Both the position numbers and the translations under genes were made by a program. A DNA stretch of 28,905 nt from CAZMCT01 sp964564785 (GTDB lineage Bacteria; Planctomycetota; Phycisphaerae; UBA1845; Fen-1342). The stretch's first letter is position 1, and each line of letters starts with the position of its first letter. The stretch is taken from NCBI GenBank assembly GCA_964564785.1, contig CAZMCT010000036.1, forward strand, positions 1 through 28,905, in the 5' to 3' direction. Of the stretch, positions 8,148 to 15,898 are shown piece after piece. The notes under the pieces are model-generated. The model did not search any database, was not told the DNA's origin, and was given only the letters and a program-made list of their open reading frames with translations.

Positions 8148-10901
8148 TCACGACCCACGGCTCCTGACTTCCCGCGATTCCAGGCCCTCCAGCTCCACTC
8201 GCAGCGTCACGATCTCCCGCGGGCGGGCAGTGATCGTCACGCCGCGCCCGCGCGTGGCCAACGGCTCCCGCGGCTCCTCAAGCAGGTTCGCCCGCCGCGC
8301 CGCCCGCACCCGCGTGATGAACTCCAGCCGCTGCTCGGCCGGTTCGACGGTCGGGTTGAACAACCGGACGACCAAGGCGGCGCCGTCCTCTGAACGCTTG
8401 CACGCCGTGAGCACCAGCGGCCCCTCGCCCGGCCGCAGCCACGAGCCCGCGGCCGGCAGACGCGGCTCGATACCGGCCGCGTCGAGCCGCGGCAGACGCC
8501 CGCGCTCGGTGTAGATGCACTCCAGCCCGCCCGCCAGGCGCTGCCCCAGCCGCAGTAGCTCGGCCGCCGGCAGCGGGCCCGCGTGCGGGTAGAGCCAGTA
8601 TCGGTGCTGAGACCGGCCGAGCATCTGCCCACCGTCCTCACCCTCCATCGACACCGTCCGCTGGAAACCGCGCAGGAGCGTCAGGGCGATCGGCCGGCGG
8701 GGCAGATCGCGAACGGCCGATTCGGGCTGCCCGGTGGAAATCAGGGCCAGGCCGCGCGTGCCGTCGTTGACCGCGGTGAACGAGTACTGCGGCTTCGTCT
8801 CGACCTCGGGCTCGAACCAGCGGAGCGTCTCCGGCCGCAGGGCGATCGGCCGCTCGACCACGTCAAACGGGCTGTCTGCGAAATACGTCTCGACCACAAG
8901 GTCCGTCGGCAGTAGCACGCGGAGCCGATGATCGCGAACCGTGTTCTCGACTTCGGTGAGCACTTCCAGCCAGCGGCCGCCGGCCCGCAGCGTGAGCCAC
9001 GACGTGACCGCCAGCGGCAGCAGCCGGCCGCTGCGGCGCATGACCTCCTTGTCGAGCAGAAAGCGCTCGGGCACGTTGATCACCACCCGCACACGCAGTG
9101 TCGTCAGCGCGAAACCGTCGTGGATCACGGCCACGTCGGCCGCCGCACCCGTGCTGGTGAAGACCTCGTCGTTGACGGCCGTGCCGTGATACCAGCCGTC
9201 GCCGATGTCGGCCCGGTCCTCGAGCGTGAGCAGATCGCGGTAGACGTGGCCGCCGGCCTTGTCGGTGAGCTCAAGCGTCCCGTTGGGGCCGACGCGCGCG
9301 CGGAGGTGCTCGTTCTCCATCGTGTGGTCGTCGACGAGCTGCGTGCCCCCGGTGCGAGTGCGGTCTTTGGTCGGGCGGCAGATAAGCGTGGTCCAGCCGC
9401 AGGGCGGGACGCGCACGCGGGCGGCCACGCGGACCCGCTCGCGCTTCTCGCCCTGGAAACCGGCGATGCGGTCGTATGTCTTGAGCGGCGCGAGCTTGGT
9501 GACGTCGAGCCGCTGGGCGGGAATCTCGGTCCCGTCCGCGTCGAACAGTCGGAAGCCGATGATCGGCTCGTAGTTGAACCACTCGGCGAACCGGTTGGCG
9601 GTCTCGCGCGGGAACACGAGCGGAAAGTCCAGGACCCCTTCGAGTGCCTCCGTCCCCGGATTGAACAGCGTGACGGCGTAGTCCTCTTCGCCCGGCAGCG
9701 CGGGCCGCGGTGTGCGGTCGGCGATCGCCCGCAGGCTCATCTGCGCCACCCGCTCGGCGATCAGCCGGCACTGATCGAAGCGGTACTCCATGTCGCGGTG
9801 CACCTGGTCGATGCTACAGCCGCAGATGCTGTCGTGCGGGTGGTTCGTCAGCAGGAACTTCCACGCCTCACGCAGGTAGCCGGTCGGATGCGGCTCGCCC
9901 AGCAGCCAGGCCAGCGCCGCCCACGGCTCCGCCCATTGCAGCAGCCTCTGCTCGCAGGCCGCGTTCGCCTGCTTCAGGTAGATCCGGCTGCTCAGCACAC
10001 CGGGAATCACGTGCCGCGGGCCCTCGCCCGATGCCCGCAGCTCGCCCCGCACCACGCTCAGCGTGCCCCGCTGCTTCCGCACGGCCGCGAAGAACTCGGG
10101 AAAGCTGCTGAATACGACCTTCATCCCCTGCCGGCGAGCCCCGGCCAGCAGCGCCGGCGTGGCCCCTTCGGCCGGGGTGTGGTCGAGTCCATCGAAAAAC
10201 ACCAGGTGGTTGCCGGGCGTCCGCCGCCGCCCGATCTCGAACATCTTCCGCAGTCCGCCCAGCGCTTTCCGGATGTCCAGCTTGCCGGCCGGGGTGTATG
10301 CCGGCATGCGCACGTCGAAGTAATAGTCGCCGTAGCCGCGATCCTCGAATGTGTACGTCAGCACCTCGCTGCCGTCAGCCGCCTGCCAGCGGAACAGGGC
10401 CGGATGCGTGCTGTCGTTCGTGCCACGCCACACGACGGCCGTCTCGATCTCGAACCCGCGAAGAATCTGCGGGAGCTGCGAGTTGTGGCCGAAGATGTCG
10501 CACACGAAGCCCACCTTCATCGGCGGGCCGAACTCGCCCGCGACCTGGTGCCCGCGGAGCAGGTTCCGCACCAGCGATTCGCCCGACACGAGGAACTGGT
10601 CGGGCATGACATACCACGGCCCCACCAGCAGCCGGCCGTCGCGAGCCAGTTGCGCCAGCCGCGGCCGCTGCTCGGGCCGGATCTCCAGATAGTCCTCAAC
10701 CACGATGCTCTGGCCGTCGAGCTGGAACGAGCGGTAGGCGGGGTCGCGCTCGAGCAGGTCGAGCACGGCGTCGATCACGTCAACAAGCCGAAACCGGTAG
10801 TGCTGGAACGGTTCGTACCACTCGCGATCCCAATGCGTGCTCGCGATGTAGTGGGCGGTCAGCGCGGCCGATGGGCGCACAGCGCGGCGGGTCTTCTTCA
10901 T
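8148..10901 (-). CDS. Glycoside hydrolase family 38 alpha-mannosidase
   Basis: 917 residues. GH38 enzymes are zinc-dependent retaining alpha-mannosidases; the bacterial branch includes mannosylglycerate hydrolase, which this N-terminus resembles. Zinc ligands are visible as H23 and D25 in THWDREW. The nucleophile is D135 in VGFVCDIFGHNSQLPQIL, and NHPHDSICGCS (353-363) is the conserved downstream block. The rest follows the family order of a catalytic barrel, a helical middle domain and beta-sandwich C-terminal domains ending in TLRVELEGL. No signal peptide is seen, so it probably acts in the cytosol on imported mannosides. The frame is open for 79 more codons upstream, but the ATG at 10901 has GGAG eight bases before it and starts just ahead of the conserved block. 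The very 3' end overlaps repeat-like DNA, so the last residues may be a recent extension. Confidence 0.92.
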   Translation of the reverse strand: MKKTRRAVRPSAALTAHYIASTHWDREWYEPFQHYRFRLVDVIDAVLDLLERDPAYRSFQLDGQSIVVEDYLEIRPEQRPRLAQLARDGRLLVGPWYVMPDQFLVSGESLVRNLLRGHQVAGEFGPPMKVGFVCDIFGHNSQLPQILRGFEIETAVVWRGTNDSTHPALFRWQAADGSEVLTYTFEDRGYGDYYFDVRMPAYTPAGKLDIRKALGGLRKMFEIGRRRTPGNHLVFFDGLDHTPAEGATPALLAGARRQGMKVVFSSFPEFFAAVRKQRGTLSVVRGELRASGEGPRHVIPGVLSSRIYLKQANAACEQRLLQWAEPWAALAWLLGEPHPTGYLREAWKFLLTNHPHDSICGCSIDQVHRDMEYRFDQCRLIAERVAQMSLRAIADRTPRPALPGEEDYAVTLFNPGTEALEGVLDFPLVFPRETANRFAEWFNYEPIIGFRLFDADGTEIPAQRLDVTKLAPLKTYDRIAGFQGEKRERVRVAARVRVPPCGWTTLICRPTKDRTRTGGTQLVDDHTMENEHLRARVGPNGTLELTDKAGGHVYRDLLTLEDRADIGDGWYHGTAVNDEVFTSTGAAADVAVIHDGFALTTLRVRVVINVPERFLLDKEVMRRSGRLLPLAVTSWLTLRAGGRWLEVLTEVENTVRDHRLRVLLPTDLVVETYFADSPFDVVERPIALRPETLRWFEPEVETKPQYSFTAVNDGTRGLALISTGQPESAVRDLPRRPIALTLLRGFQRTVSMEGEDGGQMLGRSQHRYWLYPHAGPLPAAELLRLGQRLAGGLECIYTERGRLPRLDAAGIEPRLPAAGSWLRPGEGPLVLTACKRSEDGAALVVRLFNPTVEPAEQRLEFITRVRAARRANLLEEPREPLATRGRGVTITARPREIVTLRVELEGLESREVRSRGS

Positions 10902-11085
10902 CCGCGATCTCCGTGGGGCTGCGAATCGGCGGCTATTAGAGAAGCGGATCGGCGGGCCGACAAGCCGGCGGGCGTAGCTCCGCTGTGCGGACCACGCGCC
11001 CGTCGCGCGGTCCGTGTTCCCCCGGAGGGCACGCGGGGACGCCGCCTGCCCCCGGGCAGAGAATGAAAGATGCCGCGCTGCGCTC

Positions 11086-11173
11086 CAGAGGTTGCAACCC
11101 CTGCCCACGATCGCACCCCCTTGGGCAAACAAGTGCAAGGAAGGGTGGTCTGTTCACCAGGGCTTCAATCCCT
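11086..11173. repeat. Cluster of small hairpin modules in a gene-free gap
   Basis: The gap 10902-11336 has no convincing gene. Within it, 11086-11103 is an 18-bp palindrome with one mismatched pair around GGTTGCAACC. At 11144-11158 GGTG pairs with CACC. At 11159-11173 AGGG pairs with CCCT around CTTCAAT, and close to this (11181-11198) are two CCCGCGGG blocks. The GGG-TTGMA-CCC style of module recalls REP-type elements of planctomycete genomes, but only one cluster is present in this window. The reverse strand is open across it, which explains long spurious N-terminal extensions of the mannosidase. Confidence 0.4.
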
Positions 11174-11292
11174 TGGCGACCCCCGCGGGCCCCGCGGGCG
11201 ACCAATGGCCAGGGCCGATACCCAACCCGGGCGCTGCACGGCCGAGGGGACCGTGGCACATGGGTACCAAGCGCCCGGTGCGGAGACCGGCC

Positions 11293-11322
11293 GCCACACT
11301 GCCGACACGGCAGTGGCACGCC
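11293..11322 (+). repeat. 30-bp hairpin repeat, copy 1 (family B)
   Basis: CACTGCCG-ACA-CGGCAGTG (11297-11315) is a perfect 8-bp stem with a 3-nt loop, flanked by GCCA and GCACGCC. A near-identical block lies in inverted orientation at 14341-14370. Copy 1 sits 15 nt beyond the stop codon of the minus-strand gene at 11337, so it could double as a T-less transcription terminator. A further block at 11237-11256, GGACCGTGGCAC followed by ATGGGTACC, may be a decayed end of the larger element described at 12041. Confidence 0.6.
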
Positions 11323-11336
11323 GGACGTTGCGGGCA

Positions 11337-11861
11337 TTACGTGAAATACAGCCGGTCGGAGTAATACACGCGCGCGTGCCGGCTCACCGCCCAGTGCCAG
11401 TTGCGCGTGCCGACGTAGCTCACGGTCAGATCCGCGACGCCGGCCGTCGACGTGAGGATCAACCAGCGCTTGCCGGCGACCACCGTCTCGAGGATGGTCC
11501 CGACGTTGACCGTGACGTCGTCGGGCGCGAGCGACGTCAGCCCGCCGCCGGGCGCGTCGGCCAGCCAGCAATCGAGCAGACTGTACGTGCCGGTGGGCAC
11601 GGCGAGCGTGGTCTCGACGGTGTTGCCGACCTCGGGCCCGACGCTGGCGGTGATGGCCGCCGCCCAGTCGGGCGCGAGCCGATCGGCCAGCTCGCGAATG
11701 AACGCCACGTGCGAGCGCAGGTCGTCGTCGGAGCGGGCCAGCGGGACGCGGAGCTGCGCCAGGGCGGTGGCGATCTGGAGGGCGCTGGTCTCGACCCGCT
11801 GCGAGCTGAACGGGCCGCGGGCCAGGTCGGGCCCGAAGAACTCGGTGTGGCGCTGGTTCAT
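11337..11861 (-). CDS. Unrecognised 174-residue protein
   Basis: I do not recognise a family. The N-terminal half is probably helical (VETSALQIATALAQLRVPLARSDDDLRSHVAFIRELADRL split over about 20-60). The C-terminal half looks like beta strands rich in Thr, Val and Gly (ETTLAVPTGTYSLLDC, then DVTVNVGTILETVV, KRWLILTST, DLTVSYVGTRNWHWA). No signal peptide, membrane segment or metal motif is seen. The beta-rich half with a W/Y-rich end could suit a structural or binding module; this is speculation. The ATG at 11861 has GGGAG six bases upstream. The frame is open for 97 more codons, but those run through the repeat at 12041-12214 and have no ribosome site. A weak minus-strand CATACT -10 lies at 11918-11913. 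It is alone between repeat-filled gaps. Confidence 0.7.
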   Translation of the reverse strand: MNQRHTEFFGPDLARGPFSSQRVETSALQIATALAQLRVPLARSDDDLRSHVAFIRELADRLAPDWAAAITASVGPEVGNTVETTLAVPTGTYSLLDCWLADAPGGGLTSLAPDDVTVNVGTILETVVAGKRWLILTSTAGVADLTVSYVGTRNWHWAVSRHARVYYSDRLYFT

Positions 11862-12040
11862 GGCTAGCTCCCGCGGCCGGAGGGCGTGCGACGCAGCCGC
11901 CCGGCCAAGGGAAGTATGTGGGCGCCCCGGCGCCCGATTCGACCCAGCCTCCAGAAAGCCGCGCGCGGCGCGGCGGGGACGGCCAACGCCCGCGCCGGCA
12001 TGCGGATTCGCGTGCGGGAGGACGCAGGCCGGCCGGGTCG

Positions 12041-12214
12041 GGGTAGCACGGTCCGAAGCGGCGCAGCCGCGCAGGGCCGTGGCGACCGCAGGGCCGTGGC
12101 GAAGCGACGGCGGGGCGGTGGGGCCGCTGAGATACCCCACGGCCCGGCGCATCGCTACCGCGATGCTTGGACCGTGTCACCCGGCGCTGCCGCGACGCTT
12201 GGACCGTACCACCC
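12041..12214 (-). mobile_element. Palindromic MITE-like element, copy 1 (family A)
   Basis: A 174-bp non-coding block is bounded by GGGTAGCACGGTCC (12041-12054) and inverted copies GGACCGTGTCACCC (12169-12182) and GGACCGTACCACCC (12201-12214). The last two are direct repeats 32 bp apart. Inside, the arm continues as GAAGCGGCGCAGCCGCGCAG and GGGCCGTGG, with CCCACGGCCCGGCGC on the other side. A 15-bp unit GCAGGGCCGTGGCGA is duplicated here (12071-12085 and 12088-12102) but not in copy 2. The reverse complement of copy 2 (15899-16069) aligns along its whole length. There is no transposase, so movement would need one in trans. It lies between the 174-residue gene and pepF in the gap 11862-12309. 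The 11862-12040 part of that gap shows only one 7-bp hairpin (11920-11935). Confidence 0.75.
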
Positions 12215-12230
12215 GCCCGTGATCCGGGGT

Positions 12231-12268
12231 TGGCGCGGAGCCAGCCCCCTTTCTCAACGGGCTGCCAC
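12231..12268. repeat. Interspersed repeat fragment ('CCCCCTTTCTCAACGGGCTG' type)
   Basis: The block TGGCGCGGAGCCAG then CCCCCTTTCTCAACGGGCTG lies 17 bp beyond the MITE-like element. I recall the general pattern 'GGCTC.GAGCCAGTCCCCTTTTTCAACGGGCTG' as a frequent intergenic repeat in planctomycete genomes; this is memory, not a search. Between it and the pepF stop, GGTCC-N8-GGACC (12288-12305) could act as a weak T-less terminator. Confidence 0.4.
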
Positions 12269-12309
12269 GCGGCGATGCGCTGCTCGCGCCTTGGTCCTGA
12301 CCACGGGAC

Positions 12310-14190
12310 CTACGCCGCCAGCAGCTTCTCCGCCTCGGTCAGCATGCGCTCGAAGAGCTTCATCGCGTCCTCGATGGGCTGCGGAGACAGCATGTCCACC
12401 CCCGCATCCTTGAGCAGTTCGACGGGGTATTTCGTACTGCCGCTGCTGAGGAACCGGAGGTATTTCTCGACCGCGCCCGGCTCGCCGGCCTTGATGCGGG
12501 CGGCGATATTGGCCGCGGCGCAGTAGCTGGTCGAGTACTTGTACACGTAGAAATTGCGGTAAAAGTGCGGGATGCGGGCCCAGTAGTTGTCCACCAGCTC
12601 GTCGTGGACGTAGTCGGGCCCGTAGTATTTCTTCATGATCTCGCCGTAGGCCTTGCCCATCGTGTCGGCCGTCAGCGGCTGTCCGGCCTCGGCCATCTCG
12701 TGAATCCTCTGCTCGAACTCGCTGAACATGGTCTGTCGCCAGACGGTGCCGCGGAAGCCCTCGAGCCACTCGCCGATCAGGTAGGCCTTGATCTGCGGAT
12801 CGGTGACCTGCTCGAGCACGTACTGCTCGAGCAGGATTTCGTTGGTCACGCTCGCGACCTCGGCGCAGAAGATGTCGTAATCGGCATAGACGTACGGCTG
12901 GTTGATCCGCGACAGGTACGAGTGCATCGAGTGGCCCATCTCGTGCGCCAGCGTCGAGAGTCCGTCATAGTCATTGTGGAAGTTGAGCAGGATGTAGGGC
13001 TGCGTCAGGTACGTACCCGACGAGTACGCCCCACTCTGCTTGCCCTTCGTCGGATACACGTCGATCCAGCGCGAGTTCACGCCCTCGCGGACCGTCTTGA
13101 GGTACGCCTCGCCCAGCGGGGCCAGGCCCTTCAGCATCGTCTCGACCGCTTCCTCATAGCTGTACTCGAGGTTGGCTTCGGCCGTCAGCCGGGCGTATAG
13201 GTCGTAGTCGTGCACCCCGTCCGGCAGCTTCAGCACCTTCTTGCGCAGCGTCGTGTAGCGGTGCAGCAGCGGCAGATTCTTGTTCACGGTCTGGATCAGG
13301 TTGTTGTAGACCGCCACGGGGATGTTGCTGCCGTCGAGCGAGGCGGCCAGCGAGCTTTCGTACCCGCGGGCTCGGACGTTGAAGATGTGCCCCTGCACGG
13401 CCCCGTTCAGCAGCGCGGCCGCCGTGTTGCGAAACTTCGCGTAGGTGCCCGTGATCCCCTCGTAGGCGTCCTTCCGCACGCGGCGGTCGGGCGAATCGAG
13501 GAAGATGTAGAAAGCCGAGTCGCTCAACTCGACCATGTTGCCGTCGGCGTCCCTGATGCTCGGAAACTTCAGGTCCGCGTTGGCCAGCAGGTTGTAGCTC
13601 GCACTGGGCACCATGAAGACCTGGCCCGCGAGCGCGATCAGCTCCTCCTCGCGCGGCGAGAGGATGTGCTTCTTCTGGCGGAAGAGATTCTCGAGCGCAT
13701 GGCGGTAGACGGCTAGCTCCTTGCTGGCCGCCATCCACTGCTCGACCGTTGCCCACGCGATGCTCGTGATTTCCGGTTCGGCCCACGCGGTGGCCTCGCC
13801 GAACTTGACCGCCAGGCCGCGCAGCCGGGCTTCCATCCCCTGGTACTTGCCGACCCGCGTGTCCTGGTCGGACATCAACGAGGCGTACACCCAATTCTTC
13901 TCGAACCGCGGCCCGATCTCGTCACGCAGCTTGAAGAACGCCAGCAGGCTCTCGCCCGACTGGCTCACCTTCCCCCGGAACTCGGCCAGCCGCGGAATCT
14001 CCGATTCGAGCTGCACAAACTCCTTCTCCCACGCCGCGTCGTCGGGGTAGATCAGCTCGGTCGCCCACGTGTACTTCTTCTCGATCTCGCTGCGCTCGGG
14101 AACCTTCTTTTCCTGTGCCATGGATGTCCCGGTCAGTGTGGCCAGTATCAGGACGACAATTCCCACACGGGTGTCACGATGCGGCGTCAT
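12310..14190 (-). CDS. pepF: Exported M3 family oligoendopeptidase F
   Basis: 626 residues. M3B zinc metallopeptidases cleave short peptides inside a closed helical cavity. The N-terminal PepF domain is followed by the catalytic domain with H416-E417-M-G-H420 (LAHEMGHSMH) and E444 in FCAEVASVTNEIL, the three expected zinc ligands. The C-terminal block PHFYRNFYVYKYSTSY with substrate-binding tyrosines is intact. Unlike the usual cytosolic PepF, this copy starts with a Sec-type signal, GIVVLILATLTGTSMAQ, with predicted cleavage near residue 24, so it probably acts in the periplasm. The ATG at 14190 is chosen because AGAAGGA lies five bases upstream; the frame is open 35 codons further. It is divergent from the phosphoesterase at 14390. 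Family identity is very secure; the location is inferred from the signal. Confidence 0.94.
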   Translation of the reverse strand: MTPHRDTRVGIVVLILATLTGTSMAQEKKVPERSEIEKKYTWATELIYPDDAAWEKEFVQLESEIPRLAEFRGKVSQSGESLLAFFKLRDEIGPRFEKNWVYASLMSDQDTRVGKYQGMEARLRGLAVKFGEATAWAEPEITSIAWATVEQWMAASKELAVYRHALENLFRQKKHILSPREEELIALAGQVFMVPSASYNLLANADLKFPSIRDADGNMVELSDSAFYIFLDSPDRRVRKDAYEGITGTYAKFRNTAAALLNGAVQGHIFNVRARGYESSLAASLDGSNIPVAVYNNLIQTVNKNLPLLHRYTTLRKKVLKLPDGVHDYDLYARLTAEANLEYSYEEAVETMLKGLAPLGEAYLKTVREGVNSRWIDVYPTKGKQSGAYSSGTYLTQPYILLNFHNDYDGLSTLAHEMGHSMHSYLSRINQPYVYADYDIFCAEVASVTNEILLEQYVLEQVTDPQIKAYLIGEWLEGFRGTVWRQTMFSEFEQRIHEMAEAGQPLTADTMGKAYGEIMKKYYGPDYVHDELVDNYWARIPHFYRNFYVYKYSTSYCAAANIAARIKAGEPGAVEKYLRFLSSGSTKYPVELLKDAGVDMLSPQPIEDAMKLFERMLTEAEKLLAA

Positions 14191-14340
14191 GGTTTCCTTC
14201 TCGCGGCGGGGGTTCTCAACCGCGGCCGGTCGGCCCCGCTTGCCGCCGCCGGCGCGCCAAACGGCCACGTTAGCGGTATCATCAGCCACAGGCAAGCGAG
14301 AGTGCCGCCCCGCCTCACAGCTCTCAGCCTGACACGTTCC

Positions 14341-14370
14341 CGGGTGCCACCGCCGTGTCGGCTGTGCGGC
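14341..14370 (-). repeat. 30-bp hairpin repeat, copy 2 (family B), in a 5' leader
   Basis: On the minus strand this block matches 11293-11322 almost throughout: GCC, ACAC, GCCGACACGGC, GTGGCAC and a C-rich end. The stem CAC.GCCG-ACA-CGGC.GTG keeps all but one pair. It ends 2 nt before the GGGAG of the phosphoesterase ribosome site at 14373, so any transcript starting upstream would carry the hairpin directly against its translation start. Confidence 0.6.
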
Positions 14371-14389
14371 GCGGGAGAGGATGATCGCG

Positions 14390-15868
14390 ATGCGCTTCGT
14401 TCCCTTGGCCCTCTGCCTGCTGCTACCGGCCTGCGGCGCCGATTCCGGGTCCCCTCTGCCCGCTCGCGAGCAGCCGCCGCCGGCCGGCGAGTCCGTCCTT
14501 GTCGCGCGCTTCGCCCAGCTCTCCGATACGCACGTCCTCGATGCCCTTTCGCCCGCCCGCCTTCCGGGCGCTCAGCCCATCATTCCCAGCGCCTGGCGCC
14601 TGCACGAGGCCTACTCGACGCAGCTTCTCGACGGCCTCATCCGCACGATCAACCGCATTCACGCCGGCGGCCGGCCGATCGACTTCGTATTGCTCACCGG
14701 GGATATGTGCGATAACGCCCAATCCAACGAGCTCGAATGGCTGCTCGCGGTCCTCGACGGCCGGACGGTCGCGCCGCTCTCCGGTCCGGATGACCGCCCG
14801 GCCGGCCAGCGCCCGCCGCCGAACCTCGATCCCTATGCGCCTTTCAAGGCGCAGGGCCTGTACCGTCACGGGGTGCATGGCGCGGCGCCGACGATTCCGT
14901 GGTACGTCGTGTGTGGAAATCACGACGTCAACGCCATGGGGGTCTTCCCGATCGTGGTCGGCCGCGACGGCCATCGCACCGCCCCCCTGCCGCTCGACTG
15001 GCGGCCGGGGATCATCCTGCCGGCCGAGCTCGACCCGACCGGCAATCGGGCCTACGGCCGGATCACGCCCGCGGACCCCGGCCCGCCGGAGCTGCTGGAG
15101 CGGCCGGTGTTCGTCGAGCCGAATCCGGAGCGGGCGTACTTCGGCCGGGCCGCCTTCCGCGCCGCCCTGTTTTCCACGGACACACCGCCGCCCGGCCACG
15201 GTTTCGCGACGGTCGACGGCCCGCGCTGGTACGCGGCCTCGCCGGTGGCCGGGCTGCGCCTCATCGCCCTCGACACGACGGACGCGCGGAACAAGTTGCC
15301 CGGTGGGGTTTACTCGGAGGGCGCGATGTCGCTTTCGCAGCTTGCCTTCCTGCGCGATCAACTGGAGGCCGCCGACGCGGCCGGCGAGCTGGTGCTGGTG
15401 GCCTCGCACCACCCGAGCGCGAGCCTGACACCGCTGGCCGGCAGCGAGGTAACGCCCGCGGCGTTGCGGCGGACGCTGGCGGCGGGCGGAACCGTGGTGC
15501 ACGTGGCCGGCCACACGCACCGCAACCGGGCGTGGGACGCGGGCGGATATGTGGAGCTCGAGACCTGCTCAACGCTCGACGCGCCCCAAGAGGGCCGGCT
15601 GGTGGAGATCTGGCGCACAGCCGACGGCGCGGTATTCGTGTCGTACGAGATGTTCACCCACGGGCAGGAGGTGGGCGCGACACTGCCGCCGCCGCTCGAC
15701 GCCGATCCGCTGCACGCGTTGCGCGAGAACGCCCGCGGGCTGGCCGGCCGCTACAAATGGGACGAGGCACGGACGCAAACGCCGGCCGCCGACCGCCTCG
15801 GCGAGCTGCCCGATGCGAACCCGGCAGGTGAGCCGGCCGATCGCGCCGGCCGCGTTCGCATCCCCTGA
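14390..15868 (+). CDS. Calcineurin-like metallophosphoesterase lipoprotein
   Basis: 492 residues from this start. All blocks of the calcineurin-like superfamily are present: D46-x-H48 (QLSDTH), GD105-x-x-DN109, GN177-H178-D, SHHP, and GH375-T-H377 (HVAGHTHRN). These bind two metals and hydrolyse phosphoesters. A lipoprotein signal, ALCLLLPAC with the lipid-bearing Cys at residue 15, tethers it to a membrane facing the periplasm. There is a large insert (about 115-175 and 185-270) between the metal motifs. Two in-frame ATGs exist; 14390 is preferred because GAGG lies nine bases upstream, while the ATG at 14381 abuts it. The nearest relatives by feel are TIGR03767/3',5'-nucleotide or sugar-phosphatase-like lipoproteins, but the substrate cannot be told. 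The family B hairpin precedes its ribosome site. Confidence 0.9.
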   Translation: MRFVPLALCLLLPACGADSGSPLPAREQPPPAGESVLVARFAQLSDTHVLDALSPARLPGAQPIIPSAWRLHEAYSTQLLDGLIRTINRIHAGGRPIDFVLLTGDMCDNAQSNELEWLLAVLDGRTVAPLSGPDDRPAGQRPPPNLDPYAPFKAQGLYRHGVHGAAPTIPWYVVCGNHDVNAMGVFPIVVGRDGHRTAPLPLDWRPGIILPAELDPTGNRAYGRITPADPGPPELLERPVFVEPNPERAYFGRAAFRAALFSTDTPPPGHGFATVDGPRWYAASPVAGLRLIALDTTDARNKLPGGVYSEGAMSLSQLAFLRDQLEAADAAGELVLVASHHPSASLTPLAGSEVTPAALRRTLAAGGTVVHVAGHTHRNRAWDAGGYVELETCSTLDAPQEGRLVEIWRTADGAVFVSYEMFTHGQEVGATLPPPLDADPLHALRENARGLAGRYKWDEARTQTPAADRLGELPDANPAGEPADRAGRVRIP

Positions 15869-15898
15869 GCCGCCATCCGGGCCCGCAGGACACCCAGC

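Noticed and set aside
8928..11066. Long open frame on the plus strand (712 codons)
   Set aside because: It is antisense to the GH38 mannosidase, whose active-site motifs are intact.
10902..11138. 79-residue N-terminal extension of the mannosidase
   Set aside because: It runs through hairpin repeats, has no ribosome site, and lies ahead of a good GGAG-ATG at 10901.
11862..12152. 97-residue N-terminal extension of the 174-residue protein ('RGCAASDRAT'-type sequence)
   Set aside because: It is a translation of the palindromic element; the same peptide-like sequence appears from copy 2 near 16030, confirming a repeat rather than protein.
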